This document shows, in pieces, positions 16,092-23,908 of a stretch of DNA of 64,000 nt; the stretch's first letter is position 1; the number at the start of each line of letters is the position of its first letter. The DNA comes from SIG701 sp045539595. Lineage in GTDB: Bacteria > Bacillota > Clostridia > Oscillospirales > CAG-272. Where the stretch lies: assembly GCA_045539595.1 (NCBI GenBank), contig JAZQFQ010000016.1, forward strand, positions 1 through 64,000, written 5' to 3'. The position numbers and the translations under genes were made by a program. The notes under the pieces are model-generated. The model was given only the letters and a program-made list of their open reading frames with translations, had not been told where the DNA came from and searched no databases.

Positions 16092-17042
16092 ATGCGTATC
16101 GTTATATTGGATGCAAAAACTTTGGGAGAGGGTGTTGTATTTGACGACATCGAAGCGGTTGGAGATGTGACATCCTATCCGCTTACTGCCCCCGACGAAA
16201 TTGCCGTGCGAATCGCAAATGCGGATGTAGTAATCGTGAATAAAATCCGTCTGAATGAGTCCAATCTTCGAGAGGCGAAAAATCTAAAACTGATCTGCGT
16301 TGCCGCTACCGGGTATGATAATATTGACACAACCTATTGCCGTGCCCGTGGGATTGCTGTGTGCAACGTGGTGGGATATTCCACGGATAGCGTGGCACAG
16401 CTCACCATCGGACTGGCGCTGAATTTACTGATGCATCTGCCGTATTTCACCGGTTTTGTGAAAGACGGATCGTACTCCCGATCCGGCGTAGCCAATTGCC
16501 TGTCCCCTGTGTTTCATGAGTTGTCCGGAAAAACCTGGGGAGTTATCGGTGCCGGCAACATCGGAATGAAAGTGGCGCAGATCGCCGATGCCTTTGGATG
16601 CCGCGTGCTTTTGCACTGCCGCCATCCCAAGGAATCGAAATATCCCATTTTATCTCTGGATGAAATCTGCGCTGCATCCGATATTCTGTCCGTTCATACG
16701 CCGTTAAACGAAGACTCCTACCATATGATCAATGCGGATGCCATCGCAAAGATGAAGGACGGTGTTCTTCTTGTGAATCTGGCCCGTGGCGCTGTCACGG
16801 ATGAAAATGCGGTCGCGCAGGCGGTTTTGAGTGGAAAAATCGGCGGTTTTGCTACCGATGTATATTCTGTGGAGCCGTTTGGGGAAAAGCATCCCATGTA
16901 TTCCTTGCGGGAACATCCGCATGTATGCATGACTCCGCATATGGCGTGGGGAGCCGTTGAGGCGCGCCAGCGATGCATTCACGAAATGGCTGGAAATATC
17001 TCCGCTTTTGTCCAGGGAGATATCCGCAACCGGGTCGTATAA
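16092..17042 (+). CDS. D-isomer-specific 2-hydroxyacid dehydrogenase
   Basis: NAD-dependent oxidoreductase of 316 residues. The NAD-binding Rossmann motif GVIGAGNIGMKVAQIADAFG lies near residue 152, LVNLARGAVTDENAV carries the catalytic Arg region, and MTPHMAWGAVEARQR supplies the catalytic His. Sequence features such as the NVVGYSTDSVAQ substrate loop resemble hydroxypyruvate/glycerate dehydrogenases. The natural substrate (hydroxypyruvate, glyoxylate or another 2-ketoacid) is not certain. It is probably co-transcribed with hslO, since only 4 bases separate them. Confidence 0.92.
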   Translation: MRIVILDAKTLGEGVVFDDIEAVGDVTSYPLTAPDEIAVRIANADVVIVNKIRLNESNLREAKNLKLICVAATGYDNIDTTYCRARGIAVCNVVGYSTDSVAQLTIGLALNLLMHLPYFTGFVKDGSYSRSGVANCLSPVFHELSGKTWGVIGAGNIGMKVAQIADAFGCRVLLHCRHPKESKYPILSLDEICAASDILSVHTPLNEDSYHMINADAIAKMKDGVLLVNLARGAVTDENAVAQAVLSGKIGGFATDVYSVEPFGEKHPMYSLREHPHVCMTPHMAWGAVEARQRCIHEMAGNISAFVQGDIRNRVV

Positions 17043-17046
17043 AAGG

Positions 17047-17076
17047 AAAGGATCAAGCCTGCGCTTGATCCTTTTT
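17047..17076. terminator. Intrinsic terminator between convergent genes
   Basis: A 12-base stem (17047-17058 with 17063-17074), CTGC loop, then T-run on the plus strand. Confidence 0.9.
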
Positions 17077-17087
17077 CTATGTATGAG

Positions 17088-17528
17088 TTATTTGCTTTTG
17101 ATGGAGTCCACAATGCCTTGCGCCCATCGAACAATCGCTGTGCGCTCTTCAAAGGAAATTTTGGCACCGCTGAACAAGCCGGGAGACTTCAGATAATAAA
17201 CATCATCGAGGACATTCGTGCCTGCTTCCTTCAGCGTATTCTTAACGGATTCAAGACCTTTTACCTGATCCTTATTATCTACAACAAGTGCGACGTTATA
17301 AGCACGGGCAGGTGTTAACTCACCGCAGAAGCGGCGCAGAGTATCGCTGGGCTCGCCTTTGAGAGACATAACGAGAATCACCAGACGTTCCTTATCGCAG
17401 GAATAGGCAGGCGGTACATCATGGCAAGGGCAGTTGAATGCTTCGCCGAGCGCGGTAGCAAAGGTGCGGATCTTCGCCTTGGACGAAGAATGCATGACAC
17501 GCATTTTAATGGGAGAAACAGGGAGCAT
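17088..17528 (-). CDS. Flavodoxin-like protein
   Basis: The protein has 146 residues. The alternating strand/helix pattern and length fit a flavodoxin fold: strand RVMHSSS, helix TFATALGEAF, strand LVILVMS, NVALVVDN. The usual FMN phosphate loop (S/T-x-T-G-x-T) reads SSSKAKIRT here, so FMN binding is uncertain. The start at 17528 is fixed by GGAGG 7 bases before the ATG. A weak promoter (TTTTCT-17-TATAAT, 17594-17566 on the minus strand) precedes it. It stands alone, convergent with the dehydrogenase gene. An electron-transfer role is only inferred. Confidence 0.6.
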   Translation of the reverse strand: MLPVSPIKMRVMHSSSKAKIRTFATALGEAFNCPCHDVPPAYSCDKERLVILVMSLKGEPSDTLRRFCGELTPARAYNVALVVDNKDQVKGLESVKNTLKEAGTNVLDDVYYLKSPGLFSGAKISFEERTAIVRWAQGIVDSIKSK

Positions 17529-17607
17529 GGTTTAACCTCCGAACGAATTCAAAATAATCATATAGATTATATCATGTCTTTCGCGAAAAGAAAATAGAAA
17601 TAGTAAA

Positions 17608-18219
17608 TTATTTACCGGAAAAGATTTTTGCGGCAGACAATGTCTTGCACAGGGCAGGGGAGACAATGGCAGTAACGGCCAATTCCACAAAGAAATTGAT
17701 ACCAATCAATGCGACAAATACAATCGCGGCCGCTCCGCCGACAGCCCATGTGGAGATGACCGGGTCCAAAACCAGGGCATCACCGAACACAAGCAGCATT
17801 CCGAGTGCAAAAACGCCCGTATTTACTACCGGGCACACAATAGCTGTCACGAGAGAATTAACAGTTATGGAGCGGCAGATTTTGCTCATGACCCGATATA
17901 CAACGCCGACAAGTACGCCGGCCAGGGAAGTCTTAATCAGGCAAAGCAAGCAAGCGGCAACAGGATTGACCGCCATAAGGAATGTGTAAAACACGCTTTG
18001 TCCGGTAATTACCTGAATCATCGTTACAAGACCGGACACGCCGCCGATCACGGCACCGGCAGCAGGACCGAGGAATACACCGGCGACGACGATTGGCACC
18101 AGGCCGAAATTCATGTTAATGGCACCGACAGGGATGTACAACAACGTGAGCAGAACCTCAAGGGCCGCCAGCAGGGAAAGCTGGACCATTTTTAGAATTT
18201 TTTCGCGGGATGTTATCAT
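17608..18219 (-). CDS. ECF transporter S component, probably pantothenate (PanT-like)
   Basis: The protein has 203 residues with about six hydrophobic spans. It has the N-terminal LSLLAALEVLLTLLYIPVGAINMNFGLVPIVVAGVFLGPAAGAV pattern, shown here in outline, of the energy-coupling-factor S components: short helices followed by a conserved P-x-x-x-A-G-x-x-L-G-P segment. S components bind a vitamin and share the ECF ATPase/T module encoded elsewhere. It lies directly downstream of coaX (pantothenate kinase) on the same strand, the main reason to suggest pantothenate. A conspicuous palindrome (18291-18314) lies between them. Confidence 0.8.
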   Translation of the reverse strand: MITSREKILKMVQLSLLAALEVLLTLLYIPVGAINMNFGLVPIVVAGVFLGPAAGAVIGGVSGLVTMIQVITGQSVFYTFLMAVNPVAACLLCLIKTSLAGVLVGVVYRVMSKICRSITVNSLVTAIVCPVVNTGVFALGMLLVFGDALVLDPVISTWAVGGAAAIVFVALIGINFFVELAVTAIVSPALCKTLSAAKIFSGK

Positions 18220-18290
18220 ATTTTACCTCCAAATGCATGAGTGCTGTCTTCCGAAAATATGAGAAAGCGGTAAAACGCACTTGTAAATTT

Positions 18291-18314
18291 ATAATCAGAC
18301 CGTGGTCGGATTAT
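18291..18314. promoter_or_regulatory. Palindrome between coaX and the ECF gene
   Basis: ATAATC-A-GACC pairs with GGTC-G-GATTAT around a central GT (24 bases). It lacks a downstream T-run, so an operator or leader structure for the ECF gene is more likely than a terminator. Confidence 0.55.
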
Positions 18315-18335
18315 ACAAAATGAATTATACAAAAT
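18309..18335 (+). repeat. Two direct copies of an ATTATACAAAAT motif
   Basis: GATTATACAAAAT at 18309-18321 is followed immediately by GAATTATACAAAAT at 18322-18335, the second touching the coaX stop codon. The same 14-mer occurs as an inverted pair upstream of coaX (19225-19256), and its 12-base core occurs again at 39851-39862. Confidence 0.75.
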
Positions 18336-19192
18336 CACCGCAGCCGACTGCGATTTAAGGCGTACAGCTTTGCGATACCCATAAGGGTCAAGACGGGATA
18401 GTCCGTAAATTTATTCCGGAGATAGGGAGTAATCCGGTCAGACAGACCGCCGGTGGAAATCAGTGCCAATTTACCCGATGCAATCAAATCCGGATATTGT
18501 TCGCGAATGTTGCGGATAAACCCATCAATCATCAAAACGTGGCCGTATAGTACGCCGGACTGGATGGATTCCGCGGAGTCACGACCGACTAAAACAGGCG
18601 GAAATTGTAAAGCCACATCAATCAATTGAGCAGCCGACCCGGACAAGGCGGACAACGACACCTGAAGCCCCGGCATAATGATAGTGCCAAGTATGTTCCT
18701 GTCTTTATCAACCACAGTCAATGTGGTGGCCGTGCCCACGTCCAGGATCGCAAGAGGCGCATCCGCAACCTCCACAGCAGCGGCGGTATTGGCTACGATG
18801 TCTGCACCCAATTGCTGCGGGCTTTTGATATGAATCCCCAGTTCCGTTTTAATACCGGTTCCGACGATAAAAGGAGATTGTCCACTCAATAGTTCAGCAG
18901 CGCGGGCCAGAGTGTCGGTTAGTGCGGGCACCACAGAAGCGATTGCGGCACAATCTATGTAAGATATATTCGCGGCGGAAGATGGATCGCGGGAATATGC
19001 AGATACCGGCGCCGGATAAATATTTTTCAATTGAAGGAAACTACTGATCAGAAGCGCATACTCGTCGGCCGAAATGGACTTTGTGGTTATCTTGAAATCA
19101 TGCACCGGCAAAGAAAGATTTTCACAGCATGAATCCACATCGAAAACACCGCACGATACGCTGGAATTACCGATATCAATCGCAAGCAGCAT
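18335..19192 (-). CDS. coaX: Type III pantothenate kinase
   Basis: Phosphorylates pantothenate, the first step of coenzyme A synthesis. The 285 residues have the ASKHA-fold signatures of CoaX: N-terminal LAIDIGNSSVSCGVFD (phosphate loop), GADIVANTAAAVE and LDVGTATTLTVVD in the middle, and a C-terminal STGGLSDRI adenosine motif. The usual GxDR segment reads GADI. The downstream ECF S component would import the substrate, making a pantothenate uptake-and-activation pair. The upstream region holds a perfect 14-base inverted repeat. Confidence 0.95.
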   Translation of the reverse strand: MLLAIDIGNSSVSCGVFDVDSCCENLSLPVHDFKITTKSISADEYALLISSFLQLKNIYPAPVSAYSRDPSSAANISYIDCAAIASVVPALTDTLARAAELLSGQSPFIVGTGIKTELGIHIKSPQQLGADIVANTAAAVEVADAPLAILDVGTATTLTVVDKDRNILGTIIMPGLQVSLSALSGSAAQLIDVALQFPPVLVGRDSAESIQSGVLYGHVLMIDGFIRNIREQYPDLIASGKLALISTGGLSDRITPYLRNKFTDYPVLTLMGIAKLYALNRSRLR

Positions 19193-19224
19193 AAATACCT
19201 CCCAACTGCCATTATTGGTTCTCT

Positions 19225-19256
19225 GAATTATACAAAATTTGCATTTTGTATAATTC
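19225..19256. promoter_or_regulatory. Perfect 14-base inverted repeat upstream of coaX
   Basis: GAATTATACAAAAT (19225-19238) and its exact reverse complement (19243-19256) flank TTGC. Each arm carries a TATAAT-like box, so it can be an operator over the coaX promoter. It shares its arm sequence with the repeats at 18309-18335. Confidence 0.65.
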
Positions 19257-19276
19257 GGTATCGCTCAACAAGGAAT

Positions 19277-19328
19277 CAGCCACACCTGCTTCATACTGCT
19301 CCATTATACAGTATTCCGGGTGTGGCTG
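19277..19328. repeat. Nested inverted repeat between spoIIID and coaX
   Basis: Outer 10-base arms CAGCCACACC (19277-19286) and GGTGTGGCTG (19319-19328) enclose inner arms ATACTG (19293-19298) and CAGTAT (19309-19314). No T-run follows, so it is not a typical terminator; it could be an RNA leader structure or a small palindromic element. Confidence 0.55.
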
Positions 19329-19342
19329 TCAATATAAGATTA

Positions 19343-19633
19343 TTATTTTCCTTTTCCCTGCTGCATGGTACTATATTTGTCTTTGGTGGCCTGACCGCCT
19401 CGTATATGCCTCTCGGCTTTATTCTTATCCAGGACCAATTTTGCTTTATGATACAGTTCTGCGTGTATATGCGGAAGTTTCTCCGCAACATCTTTATGTA
19501 CCGTGGATTTACTGATTCCGAAGTGTTTTGCCGTGGCGCGCACCGTGGAATGATTCTCAATCATATATTCTGCCAGTTTTATGCATCGCTCTTTTTCATC
19601 TGCTGTGGGAAGCCATACCGTTCTCTCTCTCAT
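19343..19633 (-). CDS. spoIIID: Stage III sporulation transcriptional regulator SpoIIID
   Basis: Small mother-cell transcription factor of sporulation, 96 residues (family about 85-95). The core is characteristic: ENHSTVRATAKHFGISKSTVHKDVAEKLP (helix-turn-helix) followed by LVLDKNKAERHIRGGQATKDKYS. It activates and represses many sigma-E-dependent genes and helps switch on sigma-K in the mother cell. A sigma-E-like promoter sequence is present upstream. This gene shows that the organism belongs to an endospore-forming lineage. Confidence 0.97.
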   Translation of the reverse strand: MRERTVWLPTADEKERCIKLAEYMIENHSTVRATAKHFGISKSTVHKDVAEKLPHIHAELYHKAKLVLDKNKAERHIRGGQATKDKYSTMQQGKGK

Positions 19634-19664
19634 ACCCTATCACTCCGCTTGGCTGTAATAGTAC

Positions 19665-19692
19665 AATATATGATTGAGAAACGGAAATATGA
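19665..19692 (-). promoter_or_regulatory. Sigma-E-like promoter of spoIIID (candidate)
   Basis: On the minus strand TCATATT (19692-19686) matches the sigma-E -35 consensus KMATATT, and CATATATT (19672-19665) is close to the -10 consensus CATACAHT. The spacer is 13 bases, one short of the usual 14-15. The predicted start lies about 25 bases before the spoIIID ATG. B. subtilis spoIIID is sigma-E dependent (known). Confidence 0.5.
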
Positions 19693-19723
19693 TAGATCAA
19701 GTGGCGCTCTGGATTCCTAACTC

Positions 19724-21358
19724 CTATTTAGTATCCATCAGCATCCCTGTGATCACCCAGTTGTCTTCGATGGAATCAAGCGCCAGCCACAAATTGCCGC
19801 TGTACATCCGCTGTGTGCGGTATGTCCATTGCTCTACCTCATATCGAACAACACACATCACATGACTGTCATCGATTTTATGCAGTTGAGCGATGGATAA
19901 TTCATGGTATTTGTGTGAAGTTACCGGCGTTACAAAACCGATACTTTCCTGTGATTTTTTTATGCGTCGGTATAATTCCGAATCGCTTGCCAAATATACC
20001 AGTACCCGCTGCAGGTTTTCCTCTGTGTCCTTGTATCCGCCGGACGTGTAGGCAAAATAATCTTTACAGAATGCGAGAGCAACTGCCTGTATTTCTTCGT
20101 TTTCTATATTGGGATAATCAGCAGTGCAGTACACTTCCCTATCGATTTGATCTATAGTAACAGGCAGCTGAATTCCGTTCAAATGAATCTGAACATCTGT
20201 GCTCGTCATATACAGGTTTTCCAATATGTATACATCCATTTTGGGGGAATTCTCGTCGTTTCCGTATAACTCCGGATAGCCGATTGTCTGGGAAACCAAC
20301 TCTGTTTTACCCAACGTCTGTCCGTTCACCGTGACAATGCTGCCGGATGGAACCGTAAAGGATTCTGTATACAGCAGTTCCTGAGGATAGGATATGTGAA
20401 TCTCTGTATCGCTTACCACAACTTCGGCCGCTATTCCTTTGACAGTGGCGGTAACATTCGGCACAGTCAACAAATTCTCGAGTGAATAGGTGATTTCTTG
20501 CGGCAATCCTTCTTTCCCCGATTCCCAACGGGAATATGGGTAGGCTTTCGGCTCGCCGATGACATAGGCATCGCTGACAGGAACGCCATTGACAAATACA
20601 TCCGCTGAGGCCGGTGCGGTAACTGTGTAGGATTTGTATGCCGTGTCGGGATATCGGAAACGGAAATAGTCATTCTCAAAGTCTGCGGCGCATTTTACTC
20701 CCATCCATACACACTCGATTTCCGGTGTGGCATATAAAGCCGTGACTGTGTATGTTTCACAGAGTCCGGAACGGCTTTTTTCCAGTGCGTGAGCAAACGG
20801 ATAGGGGGCATTGGGATTAGTGATCAGCGAATCGTTCAGAAGAACTCCGTTTACATACACAGCGCTTTGCGCCGGTACAGTGATTGTATATGTATGTGCA
20901 GTTACAGAAATGTTGGTCAGATCCGCGCATATCTGCGCCACATTCCATGTATCAAATCCATACTTTCCATTCATTTCACTTTTGAGTATAAGTCTGGCAA
21001 TGGTTTTATCATCCTTCTGCACGAAAATAGAGACTTCCTCCGTCGTGGCACCGGAATAATCACGAATGATGGTGTATGTGCCGGGCATGGACTGCACCGC
21101 TTGCCAATACGCGTTTGCCACCATGTCCTTGGACTCATATATATTCTGCGAATTTCCTTCCCACGCGAGGAACATTTCCTTCCATTCGGCGTCTGAAAGC
21201 GTGGAAACATAATTCTCCGCGCATTTTATGGGTTGAGATAATTCATACGCTTTCATATAGTCATAAAAGAAAGCAAAAAAGGCAAACATAAGGAGTAGAG
21301 CAGCCGTGGTAAGACCGATGTATATCTTCCAGAAATAGGAGTCTCGTATCTTATTCAT
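19724..21358 (-). CDS. Membrane-anchored extracellular protein with three tandem PEGA-like repeats
   Basis: The protein has 544 residues. One N-terminal membrane anchor (about residues 12-33) is followed by a large extracellular part. After a ~120-residue first domain come three repeats of ~88 residues (about 155-240, 241-330, 331-417), each starting with a strand plus VNG turn (AVYVNGVLL, DVFVNGVPV, IVTVNGQTL), similar to PEGA-type beta modules. A C-terminal ~125-residue domain, perhaps NTF2-like, ends the protein. It is a clear paralogue of the protein at 26231: both have the YE..QP...AE anchor-proximal motif and a similar C-terminal domain, but that one has a single repeat. The start overlaps the upstream glycosidase gene by 8 bases. 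Function unknown. Confidence 0.8.
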   Translation of the reverse strand: MNKIRDSYFWKIYIGLTTAALLLMFAFFAFFYDYMKAYELSQPIKCAENYVSTLSDAEWKEMFLAWEGNSQNIYESKDMVANAYWQAVQSMPGTYTIIRDYSGATTEEVSIFVQKDDKTIARLILKSEMNGKYGFDTWNVAQICADLTNISVTAHTYTITVPAQSAVYVNGVLLNDSLITNPNAPYPFAHALEKSRSGLCETYTVTALYATPEIECVWMGVKCAADFENDYFRFRYPDTAYKSYTVTAPASADVFVNGVPVSDAYVIGEPKAYPYSRWESGKEGLPQEITYSLENLLTVPNVTATVKGIAAEVVVSDTEIHISYPQELLYTESFTVPSGSIVTVNGQTLGKTELVSQTIGYPELYGNDENSPKMDVYILENLYMTSTDVQIHLNGIQLPVTIDQIDREVYCTADYPNIENEEIQAVALAFCKDYFAYTSGGYKDTEENLQRVLVYLASDSELYRRIKKSQESIGFVTPVTSHKYHELSIAQLHKIDDSHVMCVVRYEVEQWTYRTQRMYSGNLWLALDSIEDNWVITGMLMDTK

Positions 21359-22466
21359 CCTTTTTCACCAAAATCGTCGTGGCGACTACCCTTTCCCCGA
21401 AAAGATATGCGCTGGTGGTCAGATATTCCCCGTTCATAATCATAAGCGAGGAGGATCCGCCGTCCAGATTCGTCGCATTCACAGCACCATACGTCAGCAT
21501 AATGGATGCCAGATCGTCCAGAGTGGCTCCAAGGCTTTCCACAGACCGTCCGTTGATGACAAGCAAAAGAATGGCTCCATCCGCCCGCTGGCCGATGGCG
21601 GTACGGGGATTCAATCCGCCGCCCAGGCCCCACTTCCCTCCTGCGGATTTTCCGTTGATTACCAACGCGGGACCGTAGCTGGCCGCATACTGTACGCCGA
21701 TATCCAGCGCATGCTGTGCGGTCATGTATCCCACGTGAAGGATACCGTTTCTGTCCAGACCGGCCAGATTGTATCCACCGTTCAAATCGCCCCACAGCAG
21801 TTCGCCTTCGTAAATGACGATTCCGTCGGGAATGCCGCCTGTTCCCTTTCCGTTGGGATCGTGGAATCCACCTGCATTGGTGCCGGCTACACAGTCGTAC
21901 TTTTTAATCATGGCGGCGACGGTCAGTCCGTAACTGTTTTCTCCGTAACTGTCGGGGACACCGACAAACACACGCTTGGGATCGGAAATGATCATCAACT
22001 TTCCGTTATAGGTAGATCCGGTAATATCAACAATTTCGATGCCGTCCGTCACTCCGTCCGGAACGGGCGACGGTTCTTCTGTATCCTGCGGTGCCGAAAC
22101 GGCGGGGACAGAGGTTTCGGGCGATGCCGTTTCTGTTTCATTTCCTGAATCCGGCGGCATGGTCTCCGGCGCATCCGGCACGACAACCAGGGACAAGTCC
22201 TGATCATCCTGTTCGATGTGAGCATCAGCGGGCGCAAGTATTTCCTGTATTTCTTCTTCCGATAAATACAGGTCGGCCAGAAAGCCGCCGGCGGATGTTT
22301 CTTTCACGGACAAAACAAACAACCGTTTGGCCGTTTCAGATGGACCGTTCACCAAAATCCACATGGTGCCATAAGCAAGAAGCAGTAACAGGACAAGTAT
22401 TGTGATAACGGACACCAGTGAGCGAGTCAGAATCCTTCTGACCGGAAATTTTTCGGCATGGCGCAT
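21351..22466 (-). CDS. Phosphodiester glycosidase (NAGPA-domain) family protein, copy 1
   Basis: The protein has 371 residues. An N-terminal cytoplasmic segment and one membrane span (about 15-40) precede an acidic Pro/Thr/Glu-rich linker (about 80-130) and an extracellular NAGPA-type domain: AGTNAGGFHDPNGKG, NPRTAIGQRADGAILLLVINGR, LDGGSSSLM. Related proteins remove or process sugar phosphodiesters on cell-surface polysaccharides. The ATG at 22466 has GGAGG 7 bases upstream. It is first in a two-gene minus-strand unit with the repeat protein at 19724, and is paralogous to the gene at 25002. Confidence 0.88.
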   Translation of the reverse strand: MRHAEKFPVRRILTRSLVSVITILVLLLLLAYGTMWILVNGPSETAKRLFVLSVKETSAGGFLADLYLSEEEIQEILAPADAHIEQDDQDLSLVVVPDAPETMPPDSGNETETASPETSVPAVSAPQDTEEPSPVPDGVTDGIEIVDITGSTYNGKLMIISDPKRVFVGVPDSYGENSYGLTVAAMIKKYDCVAGTNAGGFHDPNGKGTGGIPDGIVIYEGELLWGDLNGGYNLAGLDRNGILHVGYMTAQHALDIGVQYAASYGPALVINGKSAGGKWGLGGGLNPRTAIGQRADGAILLLVINGRSVESLGATLDDLASIMLTYGAVNATNLDGGSSSLMIMNGEYLTTSAYLFGERVVATTILVKKDE

Positions 22467-22514
22467 AGGATTACCTCCCAAACCACATAGAGGAATATCT
22501 CTGAAAATCTTGCA

Positions 22515-22544
22515 TTGCTATCGTGGATGTGGTATCATTATAAT
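22515..22544 (+). promoter_or_regulatory. Promoter of capA-like gene
   Basis: TTGCTA (22515-22520), 18-base spacer, TATAAT (22539-22544). It shares its -10 box with the opposing minus-strand promoter. Confidence 0.65.
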
Positions 22545-22565
22545 ATATTTTATATACGATTTCAA
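22537..22565 (-). promoter_or_regulatory. Promoter of the glycosidase/repeat-protein unit
   Basis: On the minus strand TTGAAA (22565-22560), 17-base spacer, TATAAT (22542-22537). The sequence ATTATAAT at 22537-22544 is self-complementary and serves as -10 on both strands. Confidence 0.7.
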
Positions 22566-22582
22566 GCGGAGAGGCTGTATAA

Positions 22583-23890
22583 ATGAAAAGATGTTTATGT
22601 TTGTTGGCAGCGATGCTGGTTTTATTGGTGTTTTCATCCTGTTCCTTGTTCCGTCCTGCCACCGATCTGGCGGAAAATCCGCCTAACATATCCCCGTCCG
22701 CAACGGATGATGCCCCTTCGCCGCTGGATCCGAATACCACAGACGATTCCTCCCCCGGGGAAACCACATCGACTCCGGATACGACCGACGATACCACTGA
22801 AGTTCCCGTAGTGAATGTTCCCGACGATCCGGAAACTCCCTTGGAGGAAACAACAGTCTCCTTTGTCGGTGCCGGTGACAACCTAATCTTTTACGGCAAT
22901 GTCCGTGATGCGGCATCCTGTGCCGTATCCGGCGGACGGAAGTACAACTTCGCACCGACCTATGACAGCGTTCGCGAAACCATACAATCCGCTGATATTG
23001 CCTTCATCAATCAGGAATCCCTCATGTGCGGCGATGGTTACGCGTTTTCGTATTATCCCCGATTTAATGGGCCGCAGGATCTGGCGTATGATCTGGCGGA
23101 TGTCGGTTTTGATGTGATCAACATCGCCAACAACCATATGTTGGATAAAGGGACGGACGGATTGGAAAAGACCATCGATTTCTGGCGCACGATCGAAGAC
23201 ATCACGCTGATTGGCGGCTATAAATCTCCCGATGAATTTGCTGAGCCTCATGTCATGGAAGTAGAAGGCGTGCGTGTAGCCTTTTTAACGTATACGACGT
23301 TCACCAATCTGGCCAAGGATTCCGCGGATTCACCGTTGGTCATTCCCTACCCCAATGATGATACGGTAACCGCACAGATCGCCCGTGCCCACGAATTGGC
23401 GGATTTTCTGATTGTATCCGTTCACTGGGGCGATGAGTACACGTTTACACCCAATGCATCGCAGAAATCCTTTGCCAATCTTCTGGCGGAAAATGGCGTG
23501 GATGTGATTATCGGGCATCACCCTCATGTGATCCAGCCGATTGAGTATCTGGATCGTCCGGACGGCGGCAAGACGCTGTGCGTGTATTCCCTGGGGAATT
23601 TCGTAGCGGAGCAAAATCATGATTTCACCATGCTGGGCGGACTCATTTCCTTTGATATCGTGAAGAAGGGCGACGCCGTCACCGTCGAAAATGCCCTGTT
23701 TTTGCCCACTGTATACTATTTCAACACCTCATTCTATAAAAATCATGTCTATTTTCTGAGTGACTTCACGGAAGCACTGGCGTCATCCCATGGCCTGGCA
23801 TACTATGGGAAATCCATTTCGGTGGATACCGTCAAAAAGTATGTAACCAATACGATTTCCGCGGAGTTTCTGCCGGATTATCTGCAGTAA
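22583..23890 (+). CDS. CapA-family lipoprotein (PgsA/CapA metallophosphatase-like)
   Basis: The protein has 435 residues. A lipoprotein signal MKRCLCLLAAMLVLLVFSSC (Cys20 lipidated) is followed by a Pro/Thr/Asp-rich linker to about residue 90 and a CapA domain with VGAGDNLIFYGNV, INQESLMCGDGY, NIANNHMLDKG, VSVHWGDEY and IGHHPHVIQPIEYL, whose Asp/His/Asn residues match the metallophosphoesterase-like active site. CapA/PgsA proteins act in export or anchoring of poly-gamma-glutamate, but lone CapA homologues are widespread with unknown roles. No capB/capC neighbours are present; the context is envelope glycopolymer genes. Confidence 0.88.
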   Translation: MKRCLCLLAAMLVLLVFSSCSLFRPATDLAENPPNISPSATDDAPSPLDPNTTDDSSPGETTSTPDTTDDTTEVPVVNVPDDPETPLEETTVSFVGAGDNLIFYGNVRDAASCAVSGGRKYNFAPTYDSVRETIQSADIAFINQESLMCGDGYAFSYYPRFNGPQDLAYDLADVGFDVINIANNHMLDKGTDGLEKTIDFWRTIEDITLIGGYKSPDEFAEPHVMEVEGVRVAFLTYTTFTNLAKDSADSPLVIPYPNDDTVTAQIARAHELADFLIVSVHWGDEYTFTPNASQKSFANLLAENGVDVIIGHHPHVIQPIEYLDRPDGGKTLCVYSLGNFVAEQNHDFTMLGGLISFDIVKKGDAVTVENALFLPTVYYFNTSFYKNHVYFLSDFTEALASSHGLAYYGKSISVDTVKKYVTNTISAEFLPDYLQ

Positions 23891-23908
23891 AACGGAGGAA
23901 TCACTTGC

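Noticed and set aside
18220..18334. Pantothenate- or CoA-sensing riboswitch upstream of the ECF gene
   Set aside because: The palindrome and direct repeats look like protein-binding sites; no multi-stem aptamer or terminator/antiterminator pair could be drawn.
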